DNA of 64,000 bases, taken from positions 41,048 through 105,047 of the forward strand of contig NZ_JADYUF010000005.1 in assembly GCF_021531655.1 (NCBI RefSeq). Direction: 5' to 3'. The stretch comes from Leyella stercorea. Its GTDB lineage: Bacteria > Bacteroidota > Bacteroidia > Bacteroidales > Bacteroidaceae. Shown one piece after another: positions 1-7,755 of this stretch. Numbering within the stretch: position 1 is the stretch's first letter; each line of letters begins with the position of its first letter. Below the pieces are notes generated by a model that saw only the letters and a program-made list of their open reading frames with translations, was not told where the DNA came from and did not search any database. The position numbers were made by a program, and so were the translations under genes.

Positions 1-244
1 TGGCATCGGCAAACTTCTTCTGAAGAGCCTGCTTATCCTTGCTCACGCCAATTATCTCGTAGCCAGCTGCAGCCAGCTCGTCCTTATGCGCCTGCAACGA
101 GCATGCCTCAGCTGTACATCCGCTTGTATTGGCCTTAGGATAGCTGTAGAGCACAATTTTCTTGCCACGATAGTCGCTTGCCTTAATCTCACGTCCGTCT
201 TGGTCGACGCCAAGAACCTCAGGAATTTTATCTCCGATATTCAT
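1..244 (-). CDS. bcp: Thioredoxin-dependent peroxiredoxin, Bcp/PrxQ family (partial, N-terminal part)
   Basis: The first 81 codons of a peroxiredoxin run off the left edge of the window. Bcp/PrxQ enzymes reduce hydrogen peroxide and organic hydroperoxides in the cytoplasm using thioredoxin. The start is the ATG at 244, followed by the typical opening NIGDKIPEVLGVDQDG. The catalytic motif YPKANTSGCTAEACSLQ is visible around residues 35-51, with the peroxidatic cysteine near residue 43 and the resolving cysteine five residues later, as in the atypical two-Cys Bcp subgroup. Only the C-terminal half is missing, because of the window boundary. No promoter was recognised in the 42 bases separating it from the neighbouring nuclease gene, which lies upstream of it on the same strand, so the two could be co-transcribed. 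Confidence 0.93.
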   Translation of the reverse strand, partial: MNIGDKIPEVLGVDQDGREIKASDYRGKKIVLYSYPKANTSGCTAEACSLQAHKDELAAAGYEIIGVSKDKQALQKKFADA

Positions 245-286
245 AATTGTAATGCTTTAATGTATTGGTTTAATAAAAATTCTATA

Positions 287-1216
287 TCAAAAATTCTGAA
301 TGCGTTGTACTTCATCTATTGGCAGTCCAGTCATTTCGGCTACAAGTTCGGCAGGCATTCCTTTGCCAAGCATATTAATGGCAACTTTAGTTATGCCTTC
401 TGTACGACCCTTTTCAAGACCCTCGGCACGTCCCTTTTCAAGTCCTTCTGCCAGTCCCTTTGCCATACTATCGGCTTCACCTTCGGCATATTTCGTCTTC
501 TCGGCAGTCCGTATGGCGTTGACTATATCACGGTAGGCGTTCATGCTGTCCTCGTACAGCTTAAGTTCCTCGTTATTGAACTTGGCTATCTCGGCCTGCT
601 CGAAGAGTCGGGTGAAGACACGTTCCTGAAGGGCTGCAGGACGTTGCATGAGTCGTGATAGATTTTTCAGCACGTACATCCACTTATCGTACATGGTCAC
701 GAGTTCCGACTCCATCTTGTCGAACTTGGGTATCTCGACGTATATGTACGTCAATTTGTCGTAGAACACCTCGTGCGTCTCCACCTCCATTAACTTCACT
801 TCGTGGTGCCAGCGCTTGGCATTTTCGAGTCCGTCGGCAAAGTTGAAGTTGAGCAGACCGATGGTGTAGACCGGGTTGAGACGGAAGTCCCACTCTCCGC
901 CACGTTGTGCCTGCTCGCGTATAGGGAAAGTGGAATAGTAGATGGTGCGGTACTTGAAGAACTCCTGATATACGTTCTGCATCTCGACGATGAACTTCTC
1001 ACCCTTATCGTTCTCACAATACACGTCGAATATAGCACGTCGAGCGTCGGCACGGTCGCCAAGCTGCTCGGAGTTGAGATAAGTGACATCCTGCACATTC
1101 TGCTCACCGTGGAACATGGCGTTAAGGAAGCTGATGAGCAGCTCCTTGTTGAACTCTGAGCCAAAGAGCCGCTTGAAGCCGAAGTCGGTATGTGGATTTA
1201 TATATTTGTCTATCAT
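287..1216 (-). CDS. PD-(D/E)XK nuclease family transposase-like protein (Rpn type)
   Basis: A 309-residue protein of the Rpn / PDDEXK_2 family, abundant in Bacteroidales. Family members are DNA endonucleases linked to RecA-independent recombination; some were annotated as transposases. The N-terminal signature NPHTDFGFKRLFGSE is at residues 7-21. The likely nuclease core is D64 in AIFDVYCEND followed by E78 and Q80 in FIVEMQ. After a helical middle part the C-terminus has a lysine/glycine/glutamate repeat stretch (residues about 245-275: EGLEKGRAEGLEKGRTEG) and ends with a short helical segment, as in most family members. The ATG at 1216 sits about 25 bases after a -7 promoter element. No inverted repeats or target duplications were seen, so mobility is not supported. 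Specific cellular role unknown. Confidence 0.88.
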   Translation of the reverse strand: MIDKYINPHTDFGFKRLFGSEFNKELLISFLNAMFHGEQNVQDVTYLNSEQLGDRADARRAIFDVYCENDKGEKFIVEMQNVYQEFFKYRTIYYSTFPIREQAQRGGEWDFRLNPVYTIGLLNFNFADGLENAKRWHHEVKLMEVETHEVFYDKLTYIYVEIPKFDKMESELVTMYDKWMYVLKNLSRLMQRPAALQERVFTRLFEQAEIAKFNNEELKLYEDSMNAYRDIVNAIRTAEKTKYAEGEADSMAKGLAEGLEKGRAEGLEKGRTEGITKVAINMLGKGMPAELVAEMTGLPIDEVQRIQNF

Positions 1217-1240
1217 AATACTGCATTTTGGATTTCACGG

Positions 1241-1248
1241 CAAATATA
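1241..1248 (-). promoter_or_regulatory. Bacteroidota -7 element for the Rpn-type nuclease gene
   Basis: On the minus strand the bases read TATATTTG, matching the Bacteroidota sigma consensus TAnnTTTG. It lies 25 bases upstream of the nuclease start. A TTTG usable as -33 element lies about 20 bases further upstream. Confidence 0.6.
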
Positions 1249-1345
1249 CGGTATTTTTGTCAATCTACAAAATCCAAACAACTGTAATATTTCAATTAGA
1301 ATCTGTTGACCTGAAAAGTTGGAATTAGTTAACTTAAAAAATGTT

Positions 1346-1379
1346 TGTTTTGAAGATATAAAGTAAAGTATTAATTTTG
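1346..1379 (+). promoter_or_regulatory. Promoter for the His/Cys-rich protein and TonB receptor genes
   Basis: TAATTTTG at 1372-1379 fits the TAnnTTTG -7 consensus, and TTTG motifs at 1345-1352 give a -33 element with about 19 bases of spacing. The next gene starts 32 bases downstream. Confidence 0.6.
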
Positions 1380-1411
1380 TAAGAGGTTTCTAATAGAGGT
1401 TTTTCAGAATA

Positions 1412-1777
1412 ATGCCCAAATTCGACAATAGACGTATGAGGTTTGCATGGCTGCTGATGTTGGTGTATCTGCCAATGATGATAGCCATTACCTTCCACCA
1501 CCACTCGGAGGCGGAGGGAGTTGTCGCTGTGTCTCATTGTTACGAGTGTGAGCATCATATCCACCACGACGGACATCTTACAGCCAGTCAGAATTTCGCT
1601 CACGATTGCGTGCTCTGCCAGCTGCACAGCCTGCCATACGTGGTACCTACTATCGTACGCATAGCTGTATTCATAGCTATGGTTCACGTCGCTTTAGTCA
1701 CGTCTTGTCCATTTGTCAAGACCCGCCAGGGCGACATTCATTCCACTCGTGCACCACCCGTACTTCTTTCTTTGTAG
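1412..1777 (+). CDS. His/Cys-rich small membrane protein upstream of a TonB receptor
   Basis: A 121-residue protein of unknown function. Residues 11-27 form a hydrophobic signal or membrane segment, followed by a histidine cluster (FHHHSE, 28-33). A metal-binding-looking stretch SHCYECEHHIHHDGH (41-55) and a second Cys pair CVLC (66-69) come next. Residues 77-95 form a second hydrophobic segment. Proteins of this shape are often found directly before TonB-dependent receptors in Prevotella and Bacteroides, and here the receptor starts 128 bases downstream on the same strand with no terminator between. The Cys/His pattern suggests a periplasmic or membrane role in handling a transition metal such as Cu, Zn or Fe, which is inference only. 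The ATG at 1412 fits the promoter just upstream. Confidence 0.75.
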   Translation: MPKFDNRRMRFAWLLMLVYLPMMIAITFHHHSEAEGVVAVSHCYECEHHIHHDGHLTASQNFAHDCVLCQLHSLPYVVPTIVRIAVFIAMVHVALVTSCPFVKTRQGDIHSTRAPPVLLSL

Positions 1778-1905
1778 TTTTTTCAAGATGATGAAGAATT
1801 CTGTTTTTCATCAACTTTAGTCATGCGCTCACACCAATGCGTATGATACGGGGCGACATGTCCCTTCATTATAATCATTATTATCATCAGTTATAAAGAC
1901 AAAGA

Positions 1906-4326
1906 ATGAAATCAAATAATTGTCAGTTGATGCTCCTTTCGGGCGCATTGACAGTCTCATTTGCGGCTCATGCAGCCGGAGTAAGCAACAAGAGTATTGT
2001 AACGGACGACAACAGAGTCGCTACTTCCTCTGTCAATAAAAGCGCCGTTACGAACGAACCTGTAAAGAATACGGACGCTAACGTTTACGGACACGTGAAG
2101 GATGCCAAGACGGGCGAACACCTGCCTTACGTAGTAATCCAGATTAAGGGCACTACCATAGGCACGACAACCGACAAGACCGGCCACTTCTTTCTAAAGA
2201 ACCTGCCCGAGGGTTCGTTTGTCATCGAGGCGAAATATATGGGGTATTCCACCCAAAGCCAGAGCATAACCATCAAGCAAGACACCAGCAAGGAGCTGAA
2301 CTTCACTCTCAGCCCGAGCGATCTTAGTCTTGACGAGGTGGTGGTTTCTGCCAATCGTAACGAGACCAAGCGCCGACTGGCTCCCAACTTGGTGAGCGTG
2401 ATTGGCGGCAAACTCTTCGACATTACACAGTCGACCTGCCTGGCGCAGGGGCTCAACTTCCAGCCGGATGTGCGCACCGAGGACGACTGCCAGAACTGCG
2501 GATTCACCCAGGTGCGCATCAACGGACTTGACGGCCACTACTCGCAGATACTGGTGGATTCGCGCCCGGTATTCTCGTCTCTGAATGGTGTGTATGGTCT
2601 GGAGCAGATTCCTGCCAATATGATTGACCGTGTAGAAGTGGTACGTGGTGGAGGCTCAGCCCTCTTCGGCGCATCTGCCATAGGCGGCACCATCAATATC
2701 ATCACCAAGGAGCCAACTCGCAATTCGGCTTCCTTCGGTCATACATTCATGTCGCATGGCGGTTCAAATAGCTTTGACAATGTGACTACGGGTAATGTCT
2801 CGCTGGTGACTGACGACAACAAGGCTGGTGTGTATGCCTACGGACAGACTCGCACCCGACAGGGTTACGATTATGACGGAGATGGCTACACGGAGTTGCC
2901 GGAACTGAACAACCAGACATTCGGACTCAATTCCTATCTACGCCTCAGTCCTTATTCTAAGCTGAACCTTCAGTATCACGGCATTCACGAATTCCGCCGT
3001 GGTGGCAACAAACTCGACCAGATAGCCCATGAGGCTAATATCGCCGAGCAGGTAGAACACGACATCCAGGGTGGCGGACTCACCTACGACTTCTACTCTC
3101 CTGACGAGAAGAACCGTCTGTCGGCCTATTTCTCATTCCAGACCACAGCCCGCAAGAGTTATTATGGCGGTATTGGAGAGGGAACGGAAGAAGACAAGGA
3201 AACGGCAGAGAAGGCATACGGCACTACTCATAATTTTACTTACGTGGCAGGAACGCAGTATGTGCACTCGTTCGACAAACTGCTCTTTATGCCGTCAGAC
3301 CTCACCATCGGTGCTGAGTACAACCACGATGGACTGAAGGATGTAATCCTCGGCTACGGCCGCCACTTCAAGCAGGATGTGCACATCGGAAGTTTCTTTT
3401 TCCAGAACGAGTGGAAGAACAAGCAATTGAGCTTTCTCCTTGGAGGCCGTTTGGACAAGCACAACCTTATGGACCACATCATCTTCTCGCCACGTGCCAA
3501 CCTGCGTTTCAACCCTACCGAGAACATTAACCTGCGCCTCACCTATGCTGACGGATTCCGTGCTCCTCAGGCATTCGACGAGGATTTGCATGTGGGCGTA
3601 GTAGGAGGCGAGCGACTGGTTACGGTATTGGCCGACAATCTGAAGGAGGAGCGTTCAAACAGCTTCAGCCTTTCTGCCGACTTGTACCATAAGTTCGGTT
3701 CTGTTCAGACCAATCTCCTCATAGAGGGATTCTATACCGACCTTAACAATGTGTTTGCCCTTCGCAAGCTCGACCAGCCCGATGCCCAGGGCAATAGCGT
3801 GCAGGAACGCTACAACGCCTATGGAGCCAAGGTGTTCGGACTGAACCTTGAGGGCAAGGCGATGTTCACAAGATGGTTTACGCTCCAGGCAGGACTAACC
3901 CTACAGAAGAGCCTTTACGACGAAGCAATAGCGTGGAACGACGAGGTGCCTGAGCAGAAGTACAAGAAGATGATGCGTACTCCTAACACCTATGGTTATT
4001 TCACGGCAAGCTTTACCCCCGTGAAGCGCTTCACGGCTTCGGTTACTGGCAACTATACGGGCACTATGCTCGTTGGTCACTCTGCCGGTTCGGGCGTTGA
4101 TAATCCCGTGGCTGTGAACACTCCTAAGTTTATGGAAGTGAACATGAAGTTGGACTACGACTTCCCCGTCTACAACAGCCTCACGCTCCAGCTTAACGCC
4201 GGCATACAGAACATCACCAACGCCTATCAGAACGACTTCGACAAGGGATGGAACCGCGACTCCGGCTACATCTACGGTCCGTCTCTGCCAAGAAGCTATT
4301 ATGTAGGGGTGAAGGTAAGCTACTAG
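1906..4326 (+). CDS. TonB-dependent outer-membrane receptor with CarboxypepD_reg-like domain
   Basis: An 806-residue outer-membrane active transporter energised by TonB-ExbBD. It has a signal peptide (residues 1-24, ending AHAAG). A carboxypeptidase-regulatory-like beta-sandwich follows (about 59-137: YGHVKDAKTGEHLPYVVIQI, TDKTGHFFLKNLPEG). Next are the TonB box/plug entry (DEVVVSANRNE, 143-153), the plug domain (about 160-270) and a 22-strand beta-barrel ending in the aromatic motif VGVKVSY. The plug has an unusual cysteine set: C178 plus C195 and C198 in DDCQNCGFTQVRINGL. There is no SusD-like partner, so this is not a Sus glycan system. The barrel resembles FecA/BtuB/CirA-type receptors for metal chelates or corrinoids. 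The Cys-rich plug and the His/Cys-rich neighbour upstream favour a metal or metal-complex substrate, but the ligand cannot be named from sequence. Confidence 0.92.
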   Translation: MKSNNCQLMLLSGALTVSFAAHAAGVSNKSIVTDDNRVATSSVNKSAVTNEPVKNTDANVYGHVKDAKTGEHLPYVVIQIKGTTIGTTTDKTGHFFLKNLPEGSFVIEAKYMGYSTQSQSITIKQDTSKELNFTLSPSDLSLDEVVVSANRNETKRRLAPNLVSVIGGKLFDITQSTCLAQGLNFQPDVRTEDDCQNCGFTQVRINGLDGHYSQILVDSRPVFSSLNGVYGLEQIPANMIDRVEVVRGGGSALFGASAIGGTINIITKEPTRNSASFGHTFMSHGGSNSFDNVTTGNVSLVTDDNKAGVYAYGQTRTRQGYDYDGDGYTELPELNNQTFGLNSYLRLSPYSKLNLQYHGIHEFRRGGNKLDQIAHEANIAEQVEHDIQGGGLTYDFYSPDEKNRLSAYFSFQTTARKSYYGGIGEGTEEDKETAEKAYGTTHNFTYVAGTQYVHSFDKLLFMPSDLTIGAEYNHDGLKDVILGYGRHFKQDVHIGSFFFQNEWKNKQLSFLLGGRLDKHNLMDHIIFSPRANLRFNPTENINLRLTYADGFRAPQAFDEDLHVGVVGGERLVTVLADNLKEERSNSFSLSADLYHKFGSVQTNLLIEGFYTDLNNVFALRKLDQPDAQGNSVQERYNAYGAKVFGLNLEGKAMFTRWFTLQAGLTLQKSLYDEAIAWNDEVPEQKYKKMMRTPNTYGYFTASFTPVKRFTASVTGNYTGTMLVGHSAGSGVDNPVAVNTPKFMEVNMKLDYDFPVYNSLTLQLNAGIQNITNAYQNDFDKGWNRDSGYIYGPSLPRSYYVGVKVSY

Positions 4327-4388
4327 TCAAACCGAAGTCAACCGACTATCAATAAGGCTGAGTGAAGGACTTGTAAATGAAAGTTTCT

Positions 4389-4416
4389 AAGGGTATGGTG
4401 TCCACGCCATACCCTT
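4389..4416 (+). terminator. Hairpin after the TonB receptor gene
   Basis: A perfect 10-bp stem, AAGGGTATGG (4389-4398) pairing with CCATACCCTT (4407-4416), lies 62 bases after the receptor stop. The T-run is weak, so it may be a terminator or an mRNA-stabilising hairpin. The GGGTATGG core recurs in a hairpin at 48763-48803. Confidence 0.55.
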
Positions 4417-4491
4417 CTATAGTTTACTTCGTTCCCCTAGAATTAAACATTAAATTCACCTCCTCGAATTCAACATTCTTAATTCAACATT

Positions 4492-4599
4492 CTAAATGCA
4501 GACGCAGTTTTGTACGCCGAGAGTGGCGAGGAGTGCGGTGAGTACACTCACGATAAACTGAAGCACGGTCTTGAGGGTTTCTTTGTTTGAGTTTTTCAT
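4492..4599 (-). CDS. Smalltalk family mini-protein (35 aa)
   Basis: A 35-codon gene starting with ATG at 4599 and ending with TAG at 4494-4492. The product begins MKNSNKETLKTVLQFIVSVL, continues with TALLATLGVQNC and ends VCI. The charged N-terminus, a single hydrophobic helix containing VSVLTA, an ATLGV motif and a cysteine near the C-terminus match the Bacteroidales 'smalltalk protein' family (usually about 30-35 residues, function unknown). These genes often neighbour phage-type amidase or HU-like genes; neither is present here. A -7 promoter element lies about 96 bases upstream, and the resulting 5' leader carries a tandem 11-bp repeat (see 4632-4669). Probably membrane-associated, by its hydrophobic segment. 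Confidence 0.8.
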   Translation of the reverse strand: MKNSNKETLKTVLQFIVSVLTALLATLGVQNCVCI

Positions 4600-4631
4600 G
4601 TTTTTTTGATTATTAAAGTTATTGATATGAC

Positions 4632-4669
4632 TTCGGGATGCGTTCGGGATGCGTTCGGGATGCGTTCGG
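4632..4669. repeat. Tandem 11-bp repeat, TTCGGGATGCG x3.5
   Basis: Three full copies of TTCGGGATGCG (4632, 4643, 4654) plus a partial fourth. The array lies in the presumed 5' leader of the smalltalk gene. An essentially identical array in inverted orientation is present at 22048-22087. Confidence 0.85.
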
Positions 4670-4694
4670 CTGACGAGTCCTTTTGTTTATATTG

Positions 4695-4702
4695 CAAAGT
4701 TA
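4695..4702 (-). promoter_or_regulatory. -7 element for the smalltalk gene
   Basis: The minus strand reads TAACTTTG followed by C, the commonest form of the Bacteroidota -7 element in this window. It implies a leader of about 90 bases that includes the 11-bp repeat array. Confidence 0.6.
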
Positions 4703-4923
4703 CAACATTTGCGGATGGCAATCATACGTTGGCGTACGATGCAGATTTTTTCTTCGAAAAAAGTTGTTGTGTTGTGATGTTGAGGTGGTGGTGGGTTGCG
4801 TTTTGCTTCCTTATATATAACTACTTAATAATCAATTAGTTATATAGTCTATAGAAAGGGGGTATTGCCCTAATGTACCCTTATTGGAATTTGGAAGAAC
4901 TGGAATATTGGAAGATTGGTCCA

Positions 4924-5058
4924 TCAGAAACCAGAATTGATATAGCTGGAATTGTTGCCCAGCATCCACTTCACCTCTCTGAGGCCCTTATCCGCGCAGC
5001 ATCTTGCAGCCATGCGTATTTCGTTCTTCACTCTCTCGGCAAGCCGTTCGATGTTCAT
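4924..5058 (-). CDS. Small ORF of unknown origin (44 aa), possibly a gene remnant
   Basis: An ATG at 5058 opens a 44-codon frame with product MNIERLAERVKNEIRMAARC..., ending SYINSGF. It overlaps the tail of the malY pseudogene in another frame. The amphipathic helix and basic character look protein-like, but no family was recognised. It may be the rest of a larger gene lost when the adjacent genes decayed, or chance. No promoter of its own was seen. Confidence 0.25.
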   Translation of the reverse strand: MNIERLAERVKNEIRMAARCCADKGLREVKWMLGNNSSYINSGF

Positions 5059-5446
5059 GATCCGTCAACTCAACATTACCGTCCCCCGAATTAAGCCAGC
5101 GCTTCTGCCAACTGCTCAAGGCCTGGCGGAGAACAGAGCGTGGGGTGCCCACGTTAAGCCGCATGAAGCCTCTTGACACGCATTTCTTCTGGTGTAGAGG
5201 CGTGGCGTAAGGATTGAGTGCGGTATCGAATATTTCGCCATCGTTGAGCGCCAGTCGTGCCTTGTTAACAAAGGGATGCTGCAGACGGTTCTTTACGGCA
5301 TCAAGGACTAATGAGGGTGTTTCAAAATCCATGTCTGCCACCCATAACGCAATCAGGTCGTCGCGTCCATAACGTGCCTTGAGCACCTCGTGCTTAAGGT
5401 CGCCCGACCAGGAGCGGTCGATTATCTTGTCAAAATCGTATTTCAT
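4988..5446 (-). pseudogene. malY/patB-type PLP C-S lyase, internally deleted
   Basis: The reading frame starts like a MalY/PatB aminotransferase-fold cystathionine beta-lyase (MKYDFDKIIDRSWSGDLKHE, then YGRDDLIALWVADMDFETPS to about residue 50). It then jumps directly to the family's C-terminal end (VNKARLALNDGEIFD ... SRGFMRLNVGTPRSVLRQAL). Intact members are about 390 residues; this frame has 152, and the missing middle contains the PLP-binding lysine. The product cannot be an active enzyme. The last 35 or so residues after SVLRQAL no longer resemble the family. It lies 38 bases downstream of a second decayed sulphur-metabolism gene (5484-6211), so both were probably one operon. A clean in-frame internal deletion is the simplest explanation. 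Confidence 0.8.
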
Positions 5447-5483
5447 AAATGTTTTTCAATAATAATAGATTACGAATATAAAT

Positions 5484-6211
5484 TTATTGTCCAAGCTCCT
5501 GTACGATATCCTCATAGAGGTCGTTGACATCTTCCAGACCCATAGAGAGACGTACAGTTGTGTCAGACACATCCATCTTCTTCTTTTCCTCAGGAGTGAA
5601 GTTGACAAAAATCGTGGAGTAAGGATGTATTGCCAACGACTTGCTGTCAAACAGATTTGTAGCTCTGGGGATTAGGCGCAGGCTGTTGAGGAAGTCGTAG
5701 CACTTCTGCTCGGTTCGAGGTCGATGGTGAGCATGGCACCGAAAGGTTTCTGGAGTTGGAGTCCGGGATAGTTGACTCGCTTCACCTGCGGAACCTGCAG
5801 GAGGAGTCGTGCGAGGTCGGAGAAATCGGCTATCTGTGCCTTTTCGCCCAATCGCACCAAAGTAGTTGTTATGAGCGAGAAGGTGTTGCCGAAAAGGTGG
5901 TTGGACATGACAATGGTCTTTCCAGCCTCAGCAAACACGAGCAGAGTGTGGAATATGGCAGCCATGCCCGTGGTCAGGGCAAACACGTTGTCGGCATCGG
6001 AGAGAGCCTTTACACGGTTCTCGAAGTAGGTCACGGTCGGGTTCATTACGCGCTAGTAGTCGGGTTCGGGCACACGGCCTGCGAATGCCTCAGTCATGAC
6101 CTGAGCCGAATCGAACTCGTAGGCTACCGTGTTGTAGACCGGGAACGATAATGCGCCATAAGCGTCGCGCTTCTGAAAAGGGGTATGAATTGCCTTTGTT
6201 TCTTTTTCCAT
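5484..6211 (-). pseudogene. Cys/Met-metabolism PLP enzyme (metY/O-acetylhomoserine sulfhydrylase-like), broken
   Basis: Three pieces of one Cys/Met-metabolism PLP enzyme are recognisable. The N-terminus (KAIHTPFQKRDAYGALSFPV ... GRVPEPDY) is followed by an in-frame TAG exactly where the family reads on into RVMNPTVTYFENRVKALSDA. The frame then runs to ITTTLVRLGEKAQIADFSDL and jumps to the C-terminal region (VPQVKRVNYPGLQLQKPFGA), skipping about 170 residues that include the PLP-lysine region. Near 5718 the frame shifts, and the true C-terminus (YDFLNSLRLI ... STIFVNFTPEEKKKMDVSDT) is in another frame, ending at the TAA at 5486-5484. Nonsense codon, deletion and frameshift together make it a pseudogene. 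A possible longer N-terminus begins at 6238, but the ATG at 6211 fits the promoter at 6250-6257 better. Confidence 0.85.
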
Positions 6212-6249
6212 TTTTCTGTTTATATGTATGTTTTTCATAGAAGACGGTA

Positions 6250-6257
6250 CAAAGATA
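6250..6257 (-). promoter_or_regulatory. Surviving -7 element of the decayed metY-like/malY-like operon
   Basis: The minus strand reads TATCTTTG, about 39 bases upstream of the ATG at 6211. The promoter appears intact although both downstream genes are broken. Confidence 0.55.
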
Positions 6258-6380
6258 CAAAAACGCAGAACAAATACAGCCTGCCATCATAGATTATTGT
6301 TCGTTTATTAAAAGAAGATTAGAAATTTTGTAGTCGAAAAGTATAGATATACATTATACGCTACTATCTCTTTATTCTTT

Positions 6381-7406
6381 TTACTTCTTCAACATCCTAC
6401 GCGACTTTTCCTTGGCAAAAGCCTGCATGTCTACAGCCACATCGTCTTCGTCTACTATCTCCACACCAGTCATGGTTTCTATAACGTCTTCCATCGAGAC
6501 TACGCCACGCAGGCAGCCATATTCGTCAACGATTATAGAGATATGCTCGCGCTTCTCCAGCATCTTCTCCCATATCTGATATACCGAGTCGTCCTCGTTG
6601 AACGAAAGAATCGGGCGCATAATGTCGGACAGCTTTGTAGCGAACTTGTCATCCGACAATTGCTTCAGCACCACGTCCTTCAGCACATAGCCTATGATGT
6701 ATTCCTTGCTCTTGTCGTATACCGGTATGCGCGAGAAATTCCAGGTCTGCTGTTCGTAGAACTCCTTTATGGTAAGGTTCACATTGGCTGACTCTACCAC
6801 TATAGATGGCGTCATCACCTCGCGCGCCTTGACTCCAGCCAGACGTATGCAGTTTTTGATAATCTTGCTTTCTGACTCGCGGAAGACGCCCTCGGTCGTA
6901 CCCACATCAACCATGGCCGACACCTCCTCGCGACTTACCGATGCCTGGTGGTTCTTCGGCGTGAACACTCTGGTGATGAGCTCGGAGAGCAATACCAGCG
7001 GATAGGTGACGAAGATAAGCACACGGATAATCCTGGCGGACGGCATGGCAAGCGAACGCCAGTAAGAAGCGCCGATTGTCTTTGGGATGATTTCGGAAAG
7101 CACAAGTATCAGAAGCGTCAATATTGCAGAAATCACTCCAAAATATTCTTCGCCAAACAGCTTCATCGACTCCGCACCCACGCCTGCCGAACCGATAGTG
7201 TGAGCAATGGTATTGAGCGAAAGGATTGCGCCTACAGGACGGTCTACGTTGTTCTTATACTGTTTCATCAAAGAGGCAGTCCTGTTGCCTTGACTCTCCC
7301 TCATCGAGATATATGACATAGGGGTTGAAAGGAGTACCGCCTCAAGGACGGAACATAAAAAGGAAAGTGACAGAGCACCTAAAAAATATAAAATTATTAA
7401 GCCCAT
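6381..7406 (-). CDS. CNNM/CorC family transporter-like protein with DUF21 and CBS domains
   Basis: A 341-residue membrane protein of the CNNM/CorC ('hemolysin-related') family, implicated in magnesium or other cation efflux. The N-terminal DUF21/CNNM domain (about residues 1-175) has four hydrophobic segments, including ILYFLGALSLSFLCSVLEAV at the start and SAILTLLILVLSEIIPKTIG around 90-110; SEIIPKTIGA is the family hallmark. A pair of CBS domains follows (about 195-320: REVMTPSIVV, FSRIPVYDKSKEYIIGYVLK, HISIIVDEYGCLRGVVSMED), which usually bind adenine nucleotides. The family's C-terminal CorC_HlyC domain is essentially absent. The gene is preceded by a long conserved regulatory region (7469-7584) that also occurs before the EFR1 gene, which suggests shared control. 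Confidence 0.9.
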   Translation of the reverse strand: MGLIILYFLGALSLSFLCSVLEAVLLSTPMSYISMRESQGNRTASLMKQYKNNVDRPVGAILSLNTIAHTIGSAGVGAESMKLFGEEYFGVISAILTLLILVLSEIIPKTIGASYWRSLAMPSARIIRVLIFVTYPLVLLSELITRVFTPKNHQASVSREEVSAMVDVGTTEGVFRESESKIIKNCIRLAGVKAREVMTPSIVVESANVNLTIKEFYEQQTWNFSRIPVYDKSKEYIIGYVLKDVVLKQLSDDKFATKLSDIMRPILSFNEDDSVYQIWEKMLEKREHISIIVDEYGCLRGVVSMEDVIETMTGVEIVDEDDVAVDMQAFAKEKSRRMLKK

Positions 7407-7468
7407 TAAATATATAATTCGTTTATAATAAGTTGTCTGAATAAGGGGTGCTTAGACAACCTACTATA

Positions 7469-7584
7469 AACGAAGGGCTTTGTGATGTACGAATAGTCGA
7501 TATTTCATATTCGACACAAAGATATCGATTTTGTTATAATCTTACAGTTTTAGCTGTCAGATATTGCAATTTTTTAACTAAAAA
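7469..7584 (-). promoter_or_regulatory. Duplicated promoter/operator region, copy A (CNNM gene)
   Basis: The -7 element is at 7517-7524 (minus strand TATCTTTG). The surrounding 115 or so bases align with 9386-9502, including an identical core of nearly 30 bases around the -7 element. Just downstream of the -7 element is an imperfect inverted repeat, GTCGATAT-n3-ATATTCGAC, in the position of a repressor site near the transcription start. TCGA/ATCGAT motifs lie on both sides of the -7 element. Confidence 0.65.
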
Positions 7585-7591
7585 CATTGTT

Positions 7592-7735
7592 TTATGTTGT
7601 GTTTGCTAATAAGCCTGGCACTCTGATGAGTGCCATATAGCAGACCGTACCTACCACTATCGACCACATCAGGTTTCTTCTCCACACATGGACGAGGATT
7701 GTGAACACTACGGCTATCATCTGTGCCACATCACC
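7592..7735 (-). pseudogene. Remnant of a branched-chain amino acid exporter subunit (azlD-like C-terminus)
   Basis: A 47-codon open stretch reads MIAVVFTILVHVWRRNLMWS, then IVVGTVCYMALIRV, and ends at the TAA at 7594-7592. This matches the last transmembrane helices of AzlD, the small subunit of AzlCD exporters (pattern VHxWxRNxxxSIxxGTxxYM). There is no start codon or N-terminal part, since a stop codon in another frame and the zupT gene lie immediately upstream, and no azlC is present. It is best read as the leftover of a deletion. Confidence 0.6.
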
Positions 7736-7755
7736 TTAAATCCAAATAGCTGATT

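Noticed and set aside
287..1216. A transposable element around the Rpn-type gene.
   Set aside because: No terminal inverted repeats or target-site duplications were found; family annotation as transposase alone is not evidence of mobility.
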